A stretch of 64,000 nt of DNA, from NCBI RefSeq assembly GCF_011745365.1, contig NW_024468913.1, positions 682,001 to 746,000 on the forward strand. Reading direction: 5' to 3'. The stretch comes from Cryphonectria parasitica EP155. Lineage: Eukaryota > Ascomycota > Sordariomycetes > Diaporthales > Cryphonectriaceae. The notes beneath the pieces are model-generated. The model did not search any database. It worked only from the letters and a program-made list of their open reading frames with translations, and had not been told where the DNA came from. Of the stretch, positions 50,941-60,951 are shown piece by piece (the first letter of the stretch is position 1; every line of letters begins with the position of its first letter). A program made the translations under genes and the position numbers.

Positions 50941-51809
50941 TCATGATGGGACAATGATGCCATACTTCTCATAATCGAAGTGCTCCAGACTTGATAAGTT
51001 TTCAGCCCAGCTATAAATCTCTCCTGCTTGCCAACCGTCACCAACTGCAAACTCTCCTGATCTGCTAGCCAGGGCGTCTCCGTACCGTGCTTGATATAGA
51101 GCTGCCACGTCTGCATGCGAGACCCAAACCACTCTCATCCCAGCACGTCTCCCAGCTTCAACCCCGGCTATACTGTCCTCAAATACTAGATATTCGCTGC
51201 GTTGGATGGGTCTCTCACCAGAGCCTGAATTCAACACCCCCAGGGCTAGGAGATATATATCAGGGGCTGGCTTCCCTCGACCAGGTCGCATGCGCGGGTC
51301 ATCACCCAGGATTCGTCGTTCGCCCTGGAAGAAGCTAACAAGCTTCTTCATTTCAGCCTCGAAGTCTTTAGCTCGTATATATCGCTTCTGGTACTAGACG
51401 CCAGTGCTAACTGAACCCTGAACTCTGAGGCAGTAGATGCGCAGTTCTCTAAGGCCCTAAATGCGCAATTTAGGTTCGATAAAAGCTGCAGTGCGCCAGG
51501 CAGCAGCTGGCAGTCCTGGAATAATTGTTAGATATATTCCAGCAATTCGCAGGCACATTGCTTGCGGGAGATTAGTAGCTGTGCGGCGTTGTGGAATACG
51601 TCTGAGAAGGTTGAGTTTGGAATACCCATAAGCTTTGCTCGAATGGACAATATTAAAGCCAGCCTCCCGTGTTTTGCTAAAAGGTGGTTTATAGAGAAGG
51701 TGATAATATTCTCCGAGTTGATGAGAAGCTCATCCATATCGAAAATACGTGCACATACAGCAGGAAGGCTGGAGCAGTTTGTATTAGTCTTTAGCAATAT
51801 GTATTCCAT
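50941..51809 (-). pseudogene. HAD-family phosphatase (GS1/pseudouridine-phosphatase-like), decayed
   Basis: The N-terminal part (51809-51531) reads ARIFDMDELLINSENII and matches the start of HAD hydrolases of the GS1 group, where the usual motif is DMDGLLINSE. The Gly after the second Asp is replaced by Glu, which a G-to-A change would give. The frame meets TAA after LLEYI at about 51528, then continues open through QLFQDCQLLPGALQLLSNL and LALASSTRSDIYELKTS to a second stop near 51353. The C-terminal half is in another frame (51351-50941): RRILGDDPRMRPGRGKPAPDIYLLAL, the conserved Lys and FEDSIAGVEAGRRAGMRVVWV, ending DYEKYGIIVPS. It is a broken gene; the stop fits CAA to TAA, as RIP would produce. 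Confidence 0.8.
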
Positions 51810-52579
51810 GAGACTCCGAGCCCTCTAGGAATATTCCATACGAACATCCACCTATATAAATAGCCGACTTACTCCTCCTTGCACGAGGCCATGGCCCTAT
51901 TTACATTTGATAGGTCCAACTTTGGCTAGCAGAAATCGGGAAGAGAGTTATTGTTTAAGTCTTGTAATTCGACGGAAGAGTGTTGCAGCACAGCAAGGCA
52001 GAGGTTAGGAGCAAGGTGAAATACTCTGTACTTGTTATTGCGCGAGGAAGGGAAGGAGAATTACTCTGTATCATGTATTTAGGCCAGGCGCGATACCATA
52101 CCACAGTACCAGGCATGAGTACAAACTTCCGCCCGAGGTTTGTACTGCCAAACGAATTATCATCGGGCACTTACTTCCAGCCAGAGTCTCACGCCGTCTC
52201 ACTCCGTTGCATGAATGACTGACAACTGACTGACAAAGCTAGTTTGCCATATATTTAGCGCTGCATGTAGATACAGCGTCACTATCACTATTATAGTAGT
52301 ATCTAGTGTGTGATTGTCTTGTTATATCCCACCGCCTTCCATGGTTATCATTCGACAATATTTTCCCGAAACCCTCTCCCCCCTCTACCCAACAATGCCT
52401 TCCACCTAAAGTACCCCACCCCCCTTTCCCAGTCTATCAAATCTTAAATCCCCAAAGACCGAACTCCACCGCATATGCTTCTTCCAGGAAAGGAAAATTA
52501 GACCAAAATAAACAATAAAGAGTAAAGGTACCCAATTTACCAACCCAAAAAACAAGGGGGAAGGTAAAAGTTCCCTTCA
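51810..52579. other. gap before the efflux-pump gene
   Basis: This is the 5' flank of the HAD pseudogene and the 3' flank of the DHA2 transporter, which both lie on the minus strand. There are no supported features. The segment 52360-52520 is C/A-rich. Confidence 0.4.
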
Positions 52580-54850
52580 CTATTGGTTCTTTACGCCACC
52601 CTCACGTTGAGGTGTGGATTGTGCCTCTCCAGCAGTAGCTGTTGTGATGCCTCCTTCAGAAGCACTGTGGCCCTCATCAACCGTCCTCTTCTCCTCGTCA
52701 TCGGCACGCTTCTTGCTTGGCTGCAGGGTAGTCAACCCCGTCTTATGTTCGGTGTGCTCTTTGCTCAGCGTCCTTCCGCCGACAAAGAAGCTGATAATCA
52801 GGCCGAGTCCACTGTTTTCACGCCGTTCAGTTAGCCAAAGAAAATACACTTGAACGTCATCACCATTATAATGAATGCCACATCAGGAAAGGGAAAACAC
52901 TCACGCAAATGCGACGTAGAAGATAAACATCTTCTGTAGAGCCTGCCAGTAAGCAGCCTGCGCAATTCCCCTCGCCGGCTCGGACAGAGCTGCCACCTGG
53001 CCCACGCTCGATGCCGCATTGTCGCCCGTCAGCAGATCCGCCGTCTGCTGGCCTAGCTCATTCTTGAGCGTGGTGTACTGCTTCTCCATCGCGTTGTCAA
53101 AGAGCACGCCGCCAACCACAATCGAGATGGAGGTCGACAGCTGGCGCACGAACATGTAGGTGCCCGTGGCGCTGGCGATCTCCCTGGGCTGCACAGCGCT
53201 CTGCAGAGCAATGAGGGGCGACTGGAAATTGGGGCCGACGCCGAGGCCGAGCACGATCTGGAACAGGATGATCTTGGGCCAGTTCGGGTAGTCGTCCAGG
53301 TCGATGAGGAGGCCGTAACCCAGAGTCATGAGGGCAAAGCCGCCGATGATGGGCGGAAGGTATTTGCCCGTCTTTTTGATGACAAAACCTGCCAGGGCAG
53401 ACATGCAGCCGAGGACAAAGGTGAAGGGCAGGACGTAGACGCCAGACAGGAGAGCGTTGGCGCCGAGGACACCCTGGAAATACAGCGGCATGTAGTAGCT
53501 CACTGAGATGAAGACGAAGCCGTGACAGGCGCACAGACCAAGCAAGGCCAGGTTCCGAGGGTCTTTGAAGATGCGCACGGGGATGATAGGATACTTGGCA
53601 ACATACACCTCGACGAGGACGCACGTGCTGGCAATCACCACACCGAACACGAGGAGGCAGATGACGGTGGCTGACTGCCACTTGTAAGTGCCACCCGCCA
53701 GCTCTAAGCCCAGCAGGAACATCAAAGTTCCACCGACAATGGTGAGGGAGCCGAGCCAGTCGACAGCTGCCAGCCCTTGCTTGATGGGTGTTCGGGGGTT
53801 GTGCACTTTGAGGGTGCAGTAGAGAATGACCAGAGCCAGGCCGGCGACAGGCAGGTTGATGTAGAAGCACCACTTCCATGTAGCCTTTGTCGTGAAGACG
53901 CCACCCAGAACTTTGATCTTGATTAGCATACGCACACAGATTCATCATCGAGGGCGTCAAAGAAAGGGGGGGGGGGGCAGTAACATTATAAGTAGACGAA
54001 GGACAGAAAGAAGAAGAAAAAAAAGTAACGTACCAGGTCCAAAGCCACCAGCAACAGCCCATACAAGCCCGACGAAACCCAGATAGACGCCTCTCTTCCT
54101 GACTGAGAACATATCGCTGATACAAATATTCACCAAGATCAAAGATCCACCACCCCCTATGCCCTGAATCGCACGGCCAGTAATAAGCATGGCCATATTG
54201 TGACTAAGACCACAGATGAGAGAGCCAATCCAGAAGACCGACACTGCCGCCAGCAGGACCGGCTTCCTTCCAAAGATATCGGATATCTTGCCCCAGGAGG
54301 GCGCTGCAGCCGCATTGGCCAGAAGATAAGCACTTCCGATCCACGTGTAGCCGGCAGACGAATTGAAATCCGCAGAAATTGTCGGTATGGCCACAGTAGT
54401 AATTGTCACATCCAGAGCTGCCAGAAAGACGGCCGAGCACAGCGCCGCCACGATCATGGCCGTCTGCAATTTGGTGCGCTGGTCCTCGGGTGCAGCGCCG
54501 GGCTTCTGCGGGTCCTGAGCTGCTGGGGTCCCGGCTTGCGCGTCTGCTGTCTTTGCGGTGGCTGTGGAGTCGGGTAGTTCTCCTGACAGGCCTCGCGCTG
54601 CCGGTTCACACTCTGCTGCTGCTGCTGCGGTCGATTCTGGGTCTCCTGCGGCAGAGGTCGTCGTCTTCTTCTTCATCCCCTGTGCGCTGCCGCCCTGCGC
54701 ATTGCTGCCGCGCGTCGCATTCATGGCGACCAGGGACTCATAGCTCGCTGAGCTCAGACTGTCCGAGTCACTTGTTGTGGGCAGTTTTTTCTCCTGGTCG
54801 ACGGTTGCGCCGCTGCTCCGGCTGGCTGATGTTGTGTGACCAGCAGCCAT
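52580..54850 (-). CDS. DHA2-family MFS multidrug/toxin efflux transporter
   Basis: Three exons, 54850-54034, 53910-52905 and 52811-52580, give 684 aa. A long, disordered N-terminal tail (about 135 residues) precedes 14 predicted membrane segments, the DHA2 pattern. Visible signatures are FLAALDVTITTVAIPTI (motif D-like), WIGSAYLLANAA, GKISDIFGRKPVLL (motif A), RAIQGIGGGGSLILVN (motif B) and [26 protein letters not shown] (motif C, the antiporter motif, completed only by splicing at intron 1). The C-terminal tail is charged. It would sit in the plasma membrane and export drugs or the fungus's own metabolites in exchange for protons. It is the only intact transporter near the SDR and the dead GMC oxidase, which suggests a former cluster; this is inference. 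Intron 1 contains a 12-base poly-G/C run. Confidence 0.94.
53966..53977. repeat. poly-G run in intron 1 of the efflux pump
   Basis: About 12 consecutive G (C on the coding strand), inside the first intron. Confidence 0.8.
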
Positions 54851-57210
54851 GGCGGTGGTCGCCCCCTGCCGTAGGTCTGGAAGGATGAAGGGGCGTCTTG
54901 ATCTGTAGATGGGGTTTTGCCTGACTGAATTCCAAGATAGCTCCCTCTCCTCTGGGTTTAGGTGGTAGAGTTGTAGTGTAGTGGCCAGGCGTAAAACTAG
55001 GAGATCCGGGGCTCAACCGTGGGGGTGTGGGCGGGGTACAATAACAACAATAAAAACAGCAGCGAGAAAAAACAATCTTTGGAGAGTGTCACAAGGAGAG
55101 TATTTTTTTTTCCAGCAGTTGGCGGAGGGCGCCGACGCAGTCAGGATTGTATGCACGGAACTGCTGATCTATCCGGTGAGGCCCGACTTCAAATCATGGA
55201 TCCGAGGCAGAGGGGCGTGCGAGGGCGGACAAGCGAAAAGGAAAGAAAGAACAACAGGTGTGGTCTTGACCCAGTCTTGATGTTCTTAAATGATAAGAAG
55301 GAGAAAAGGACGACGACGACGACACACATGCAAAGAGCATACACACACGTTGACATCCCTCACGCTCGTCTTAATCCCTGACGCCGGCGGACTTAAGTAA
55401 TTACGAATCCATTTCAAAGCGGAGACAGGGTCGAGCCAGCAGCTCGGGAAAGGAGGAACCAGTTTACGCCTACGCAGTTGCCACGGCCAGCCGGGTCAAA
55501 GAGGAGACGACTTGGTTCTGTTTTTTTAAGGCAACTCCTGTGGGGCAGCAACCTCTTAGAATCAAACGGCGTGCCGTGGCCCGTTTGTTCATGGTGGGAC
55601 AATAGCTAGAAAACGGGTCACGAATGCCTGCAGCTTATGTACATAACAGCGCAGAGGCCCAGAATTGAATGCCGAGCAGCCGGGGAACAAGATGCAACGA
55701 CGGGGTTGTGCTCCAGCGCAGACAGTTGCCCGGAAGCAGATGGTGCTGAGTGTTGACGTTGGGGGGGGGGGGGGATCTTCACACCTCATGTCATCATTGA
55801 CTTTTTTTTTGGCATTCCCATATCAGATAGGGTGTGGTCAGAAGACCAAGTAGTACATAGTACAAAGTATCTCACAATTGGGAGGAGGTCAGACTTTCAC
55901 AGAGTACCTAAAATCCGAATGAATGTCACACAGAGGCGGCTTCTAACTACACTGCTACAACCAACCACCACGTGTTGTCCCTGTCGAAACCCGCCCGACT
56001 CGTTGCTCGCAGTCCGAGGGGGGGCTCACTGAGATTAGCTTCTTTTTACCATCGGATGGGTTTTTGCCGCTTGTGCTGGTGTGCTGGACCTCCCAAGATC
56101 ATCGTGTGTTACCAGGGGCCTGAGACATGGGCAAAACTGAGCTCGGCTCGCCTCGAAGTTATCGGGAATAATGACCACAGTTACACCCTCTGCGGCTAGA
56201 GTTTTCCAACGGGACCTTGTCTCAGATTTTTCGCAGATGGTACTAGTATTATTCGAACTAGCCTGGGCTCTACAGCATCCTTTTTCCCTTTTTTTTGTTT
56301 TGTTTTTCCTCTCTGTCTGTCCCATTTGCGTTCACTAGCGAAAAGTGAAAGAGCCACTTAAGATTCTCGCTCTCTCTCTCCGCGTCTAATTTGGTGTCGT
56401 GCATAAGCAGCCCCCATCGCACTCCATCGGTTGTGGTGGATTCTGGCCAGATACTCGGAACGAACAGCTCGATCTCCGTCGCATCGGAGATAGCCGGCCT
56501 GAATTACGACCTTGGCCGAGCATGTGGTGGGCTCGGACACCGGTGAAAAAGGCAAAAGGAAACAACTGTCGGGCACGGAAGATTCACCGGCCGGACCAGT
56601 GCTGCCGTAGGATCTCGGTAGACCGAGAGTCTATTTCGAACACGTACTGGTTGTGCCTGTATATATCGCATTATATTTACACATGATACGAAGAGTCAAG
56701 CCGCGACACGTGTCTTCCGCGCGATTCTGTACCCTTGGAACAAGAAAGATAGGATCATAATTATTGTCTTGAGTAATGTTTTTCCTAATATAGTATGTTA
56801 GAAGGCCTTGACTAAGCGTGTATGTTGCAGACACTGTTTGTTTGCTTTAGCTTAAGACAAGGGGCCTAGACAAATTATTGCATTAAAAGGGGTGCCTTCA
56901 GCTCCAGTCCTATAAGGCATAATGAGAGCAATGATTTGGAAATGAAATCACTCAGACACAATGAAAAGGGGTGCTGACCATGGTTCGTTTCTGTAACGAA
57001 TTGAAACTATTTTGTTGATCAAAGAAAAAGAAGAAGAAATACAGTGGCTGCAGCGAACGAACACTTCACTTGTAATTTATTCAAGTATACATTGGTTACC
57101 TGAGCAGGATTGGCAATTGACCTTGTAGGTTAACAAGCCCATCTTGGTAGCCATTTTACTTTGCATTCACAATATTTAAGAATGACTCTGCGACTTCAAA
57201 CACAACACCT
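54851..57210. other. 2.4 kb intergenic stretch
   Basis: The left part is the promoter and leader of the efflux pump on the minus strand. The right part is the 3' flank of the F-box gene. A run of 14 G lies at 55761-55774. Short frames have no domains. Confidence 0.45.
55761..55774. repeat. poly-G run upstream of the efflux pump
   Basis: About 14 consecutive G, roughly 900 bases upstream of the efflux-pump start codon. Confidence 0.8.
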
Positions 57211-58706
57211 CTAGCATCTTTTCGCCCTGACCCTGCATTTCTCCAGCAGACTGTCCAGGCCTTCCCGATCCTCATCCAGGTGTAACTTGTGCAGATTCGG
57301 AAATACATTGTGCCCCAACCAGCAATGGAGGTCACCATCGTACTCCGCTTCGGGCCAGTGGGTTGGGAGAGTACAGTCATCGAAGACGACGTACCGCTTC
57401 GCGAAGGCGTTGTACTCCTCGTTTTTGGAGACAGGATCACCAACCTCATGTGAGTCGAAAGCATCCGAGCCGAGACCATTAAAACTGAAACCGATCAGAT
57501 TTGGGAGACCGTCGGCAATCCTGGCGAAGAAATCGCTCCACTTGCCGTCGTAGCCGTATGATTTGGTCCTTGCATCGTCTCCGTATTTCTCCATGGGATA
57601 CCAGTCATGCGTCTTGACCTGCCAACCCTCCACGTTCTCATTCCTGATGTTGAGCCTAGCTGCGATCATGCCGCGATGTATGATTAGGCGCTTTATAGAC
57701 TTTTGAGCAAGGATCCAGTCGAGCGAATCATCGTGTGCTGGCGTATAGTAGCGCAGAGAAAGGGTCTCGAGATTCGGGAACGAGAGATCGCAAGGGTTGA
57801 AATATGCTGGCAATGGACCCCAGTTATCGGCCAAGTGGTGGAGTGAGAGTGCTTTCAAGTTCTGCGAGATAGGGCTCAGCCAATCCGCGCACAGATGGGC
57901 AAGAAATGTCCGTAGTTCCACTTTCGTGTAGTCGTGATCAGGTCCATGCTCGTTGTATTCCTGTACCATCATGAGGTGCTGCATAGCAGAGTCAGCAGTC
58001 TGTAATAGAATTGTCGCCGAAAGAGAGAAATAGGAATCTGTGATTACATCCACGATGATGTAATTGCACGCACCAGCTCATGAAGGTTGTCCATGACGCC
58101 CCTGAAGAGATCAGACTTTGTAAATTCTGGCAGTGGGTAGTTTTGCAAATGAACTATCGATAACTTGCGAATCTTTCTGTTTTCTCCATTGGATGCTCGG
58201 CGCTCAATAGCTCCGAAGATACTGACGAGCATCTCCTCCCGCTGCTCGGGAAATTCCCCCACATACTCATCGGACCAGCCCGCGTTGACCGACTCTTCGC
58301 CCGCACATTCTTCGGTGAAGACGATCTTGATAGATGAGACGTTGGGTAGCCTTTCAAGTGCTCTCAGGCTTTGCTCCCAGTTGTCTGGAAACTCATCGTA
58401 CTTATGATCAGTTTCAAGTTTCTCACGGGTCTGTATAGTGACGTGCCAGGGAAGGTGTCGAAGTCTTTCGTCTTGGACAATGTTGTTCCATCTCTCCATC
58501 ATATCTTCCCCAGGCGACAGGAACACGTCCCTGAACATCTCGCTGGCGGCATGGTTTTCCATGCCTCTGTTGACAAGGCGTACGCTCTTCAGGTCTCCCT
58601 TGCCGACGTATTGGACGATGTGCCTGGTCAATTCAGGTGCAAGACGATCGAGCCCCGAGGCAATCTGATCGATGCTTGACGGTTGTGCCTCGTCGTAAGA
58701 TGACAT
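57211..58706 (-). CDS. F-box protein with leucine-rich-like C-terminus
   Basis: Two exons, 58706-58074 and 57978-57211, with a 95-nt intron, give 466 aa. Residues about 18-60 (LDRLAPELTRHIVQYVGKGDLKSVRLVNRGMENHAASEMFRDVFLS) form a fungal F-box. The rest has loose leucine-rich spacing: LPNVSSIKIVF, IRKLSIVHL, NLKALSLHHLADNW, FPNLETLSLRYYTP, SIKRLIIHRGMI, FPNLHKLHLDED. Such proteins are substrate receptors of SCF ubiquitin ligases; the target is unknown. The splice (GAGCTG|GTGCGT to TATGCAG|CACCTC) was chosen because it restores NLHELHLMMVQEYNE. The frame is open upstream, but the ATG at 58706 gives a normal F-box N-terminus; an upstream Met (58829) would add 41 residues. Confidence 0.85.
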
Positions 58707-59795
58707 GTTGGAGCTGCTTTCCAAGGTGATCGAATTGTTTGAATCACTGCTTTGATCTCGCTGCCATGCCACGTCGACGATCCTGATTTTATAGCTGCCC
58801 AAAAAATTAAAAAAAAATCGTGAAAACAATGGCTGTGCCCCGTTTACTGTTGCCTAAAGTAAGCAAGCACTAGTTGATCTAGGCATCTTACCTCATCAAA
58901 GGACATCCATGCAATCTTTCTCAACCCTCTTGCTCTTTATTGAAACAGGTACGATTTGCCAAATCAAGTGCTTTGCTCTACAATGGGCAGTTGGAATTCA
59001 GTTTATCATGCTTAAGTGATGTTTGGACCAGAAACAGGGCACGTGAGCCACTGATTGGTGGAAGTCCCTGCATACTAGCGTGCACTGGCTGAAAACATTG
59101 AAACCTTCATTTTTTTTAAAAAAAAAAATTTCTTTTGGTATAGAAAAGGGCGACTGGGGGTCCTCGAGTGAAAGTTTAGATAAGGGAGTGGCTTTCGCGG
59201 AATTCTTTCTACATCACCAAGAGGATGTGGACTGCTTGCGAGACAGTTGACATGACAATTCCGTGTAAGGAAGAGCATGTGATTAGTGAATTAACAGCAA
59301 CGAAGATCTGCCAATATGCAATACTAGAAAAGTAGTTGAACAAGTTGATTAATAATAACAAAAAGTCAAACCTGACCACGAATGCCAATACACATTGAGA
59401 GGCATTGATGCTGTTACGATTAAGACGCAGCCGGTTCTTTGCGCCGACCTTTTTGTGTCAATAGAGGCCAGATGACTTTTCTGGTCTGTTCTGGTACATG
59501 GGACTCAGCAGAAGGGATTTTTATGAAGTTTCAAGAGCACTCGTGGCGGCCCTGGCATTATGGCTAAGTAGACGCTGAGCTAGCAATTACCACAGGCCTC
59601 AATAATTGATAAGAAAGTGTGTCAGAGCTGCGATCACGCCTAAAGAACGAATCCAACAAGTCGAGATTTATCGAGAAACAGCACCATGGTCTCCACACCA
59701 GTTCATCAACACAAGTTCCAATAGGACTGCAATCAATATCTGCCGAATCACTCGAGAGGATTAGTCACCATCATGATCAGCCAATTTTTTCATCT
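58707..59795. other. 1.1 kb intergenic stretch
   Basis: This holds the F-box gene promoter and the 3' flank of the nicotinamidase gene. An A/T run with TTTTTTT followed by AAAAAAAA lies at about 59111-59129. I see no gene. Confidence 0.45.
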
Positions 59796-60491
59796 TCACT
59801 TGAGCGACTTCAGCTTCTTTACCACCTCGTCGTGCATTCGCACAACCTTGACGCCTCCCTTCTCCAGCTCTCGTGTACACTTTGCCCAGCCATCCGCGTC
59901 CGCCACAGCCCTGGTGGCCTCCTCCACAACATACGTCGTGAACCCCTCCCTCGCAGCATCCACAGCCGTGGACTTGACGCAGTAGTCATACGCAAGCCCC
60001 ACCACATACACATGCGTGACGCCCTTCTCCTTCAGGATCCCCACCAGCCCGGAGTCGCTGACACGAGGGCTCTTGAAGGGATCGTAGAACGCGCTGTACA
60101 TCTCCACCCTCGCGTCCTGGCCCTTCCTGATCACCTTATCTACCTTGGAAGTGTCGAGCTCAGGGACCAGCTCCGCGCCCTTGGATCCCTGGATGCAGTG
60201 CACCGGCCAGAGGCGGGTCTCGTACTTCTCGACGGGATTGTGCGGGTTGATTACCGTCGCGGTGTCAGTGAAGGGCTTCTTGCCTGGGTGGTTCGTCGCG
60301 AAGGAGATGTGGTTCTCAGGGTGCCAGTCCTGCGTGGCGATGCGGATCGCGAAGCTGGGCTGGGCGAGGAGCTCGTTGACGGGTCCGGCGATGTCGCGGC
60401 CTTCTGTCACTGCGAGGGAGCCATGTGGTGGACAGAAATCCTCTTGAAGGTCCACTATGACAAGCGCTGGCACGAAACTTGGGGAAGCCAT
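59796..60491 (-). CDS. PNC1: nicotinamidase
   Basis: An intronless frame of 231 aa from the ATG at 60491, in the usual size range. It hydrolyses nicotinamide to nicotinate and ammonia, the first step of the NAD+ salvage pathway, and by removing nicotinamide supports sirtuin activity. The catalytic triad is visible: Asp in ALVIVDLQEDFCPP, Lys in VIRKGQDARVEMYSAF, and Cys in VGLAYDYCVKSTAVDA. Metal-binding residues lie in ATQDWHPENHISFA, and LWPVHCIQGSKGAEL is family-typical. The reading frame stays open upstream to 60542, but that part lacks an ATG and starts at TTG, so the chosen start is safer. There is no functional neighbour; the DAL5/TNA1-like permease is 56 kb away. Confidence 0.96.
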   Translation of the reverse strand: MASPSFVPALVIVDLQEDFCPPHGSLAVTEGRDIAGPVNELLAQPSFAIRIATQDWHPENHISFATNHPGKKPFTDTATVINPHNPVEKYETRLWPVHCIQGSKGAELVPELDTSKVDKVIRKGQDARVEMYSAFYDPFKSPRVSDSGLVGILKEKGVTHVYVVGLAYDYCVKSTAVDAAREGFTTYVVEEATRAVADADGWAKCTRELEKGGVKVVRMHDEVVKKLKSLK

Positions 60492-60951
60492 ATTGGAGAG
60501 TCTTGAGACTGAGGTTCGAAGCTTTGGTAGGCACGATGTCAAAAGGCGTATAGAAAGTCTTGTGTTTGATGCAGTGATGCGATTTTGTAGTAATCATGAT
60601 AAATGACGACGGTTAGGTTGCACAAGACCCTAACCCTTTTGACGCCGTTCCGCTGTTTGCGTAAATACTAAAGATTCATCGCCGGATTCGACTCACAATA
60701 CTTACTAATCTACTTGCTTAAGTGCTAAGTAAGTATTATTAGAAGACTGGCAGAAATTATTGATGATCAGAAGGAAAGAAACAAGGAAAGGGACCATTCG
60801 GAAAAGGCAAAATGAATATAGGGAGATAGCCCCTCATAATTGATTCCAGCACAATACTTGGTAGTCACTGATGAGCATCTTCGGAAGACAAAAAGAAACA
60901 TTGTGGTCAAATAAAAATACTGGAAGGTGCATGATCAATCTTCACCTTCAG
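60492..60951. other. nicotinamidase promoter region with telobox
   Basis: CCCTAACCCT at 60628-60637 is a telobox-like element about 140 bases upstream of the nicotinamidase ATG. I see nothing else of note. Confidence 0.45.
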
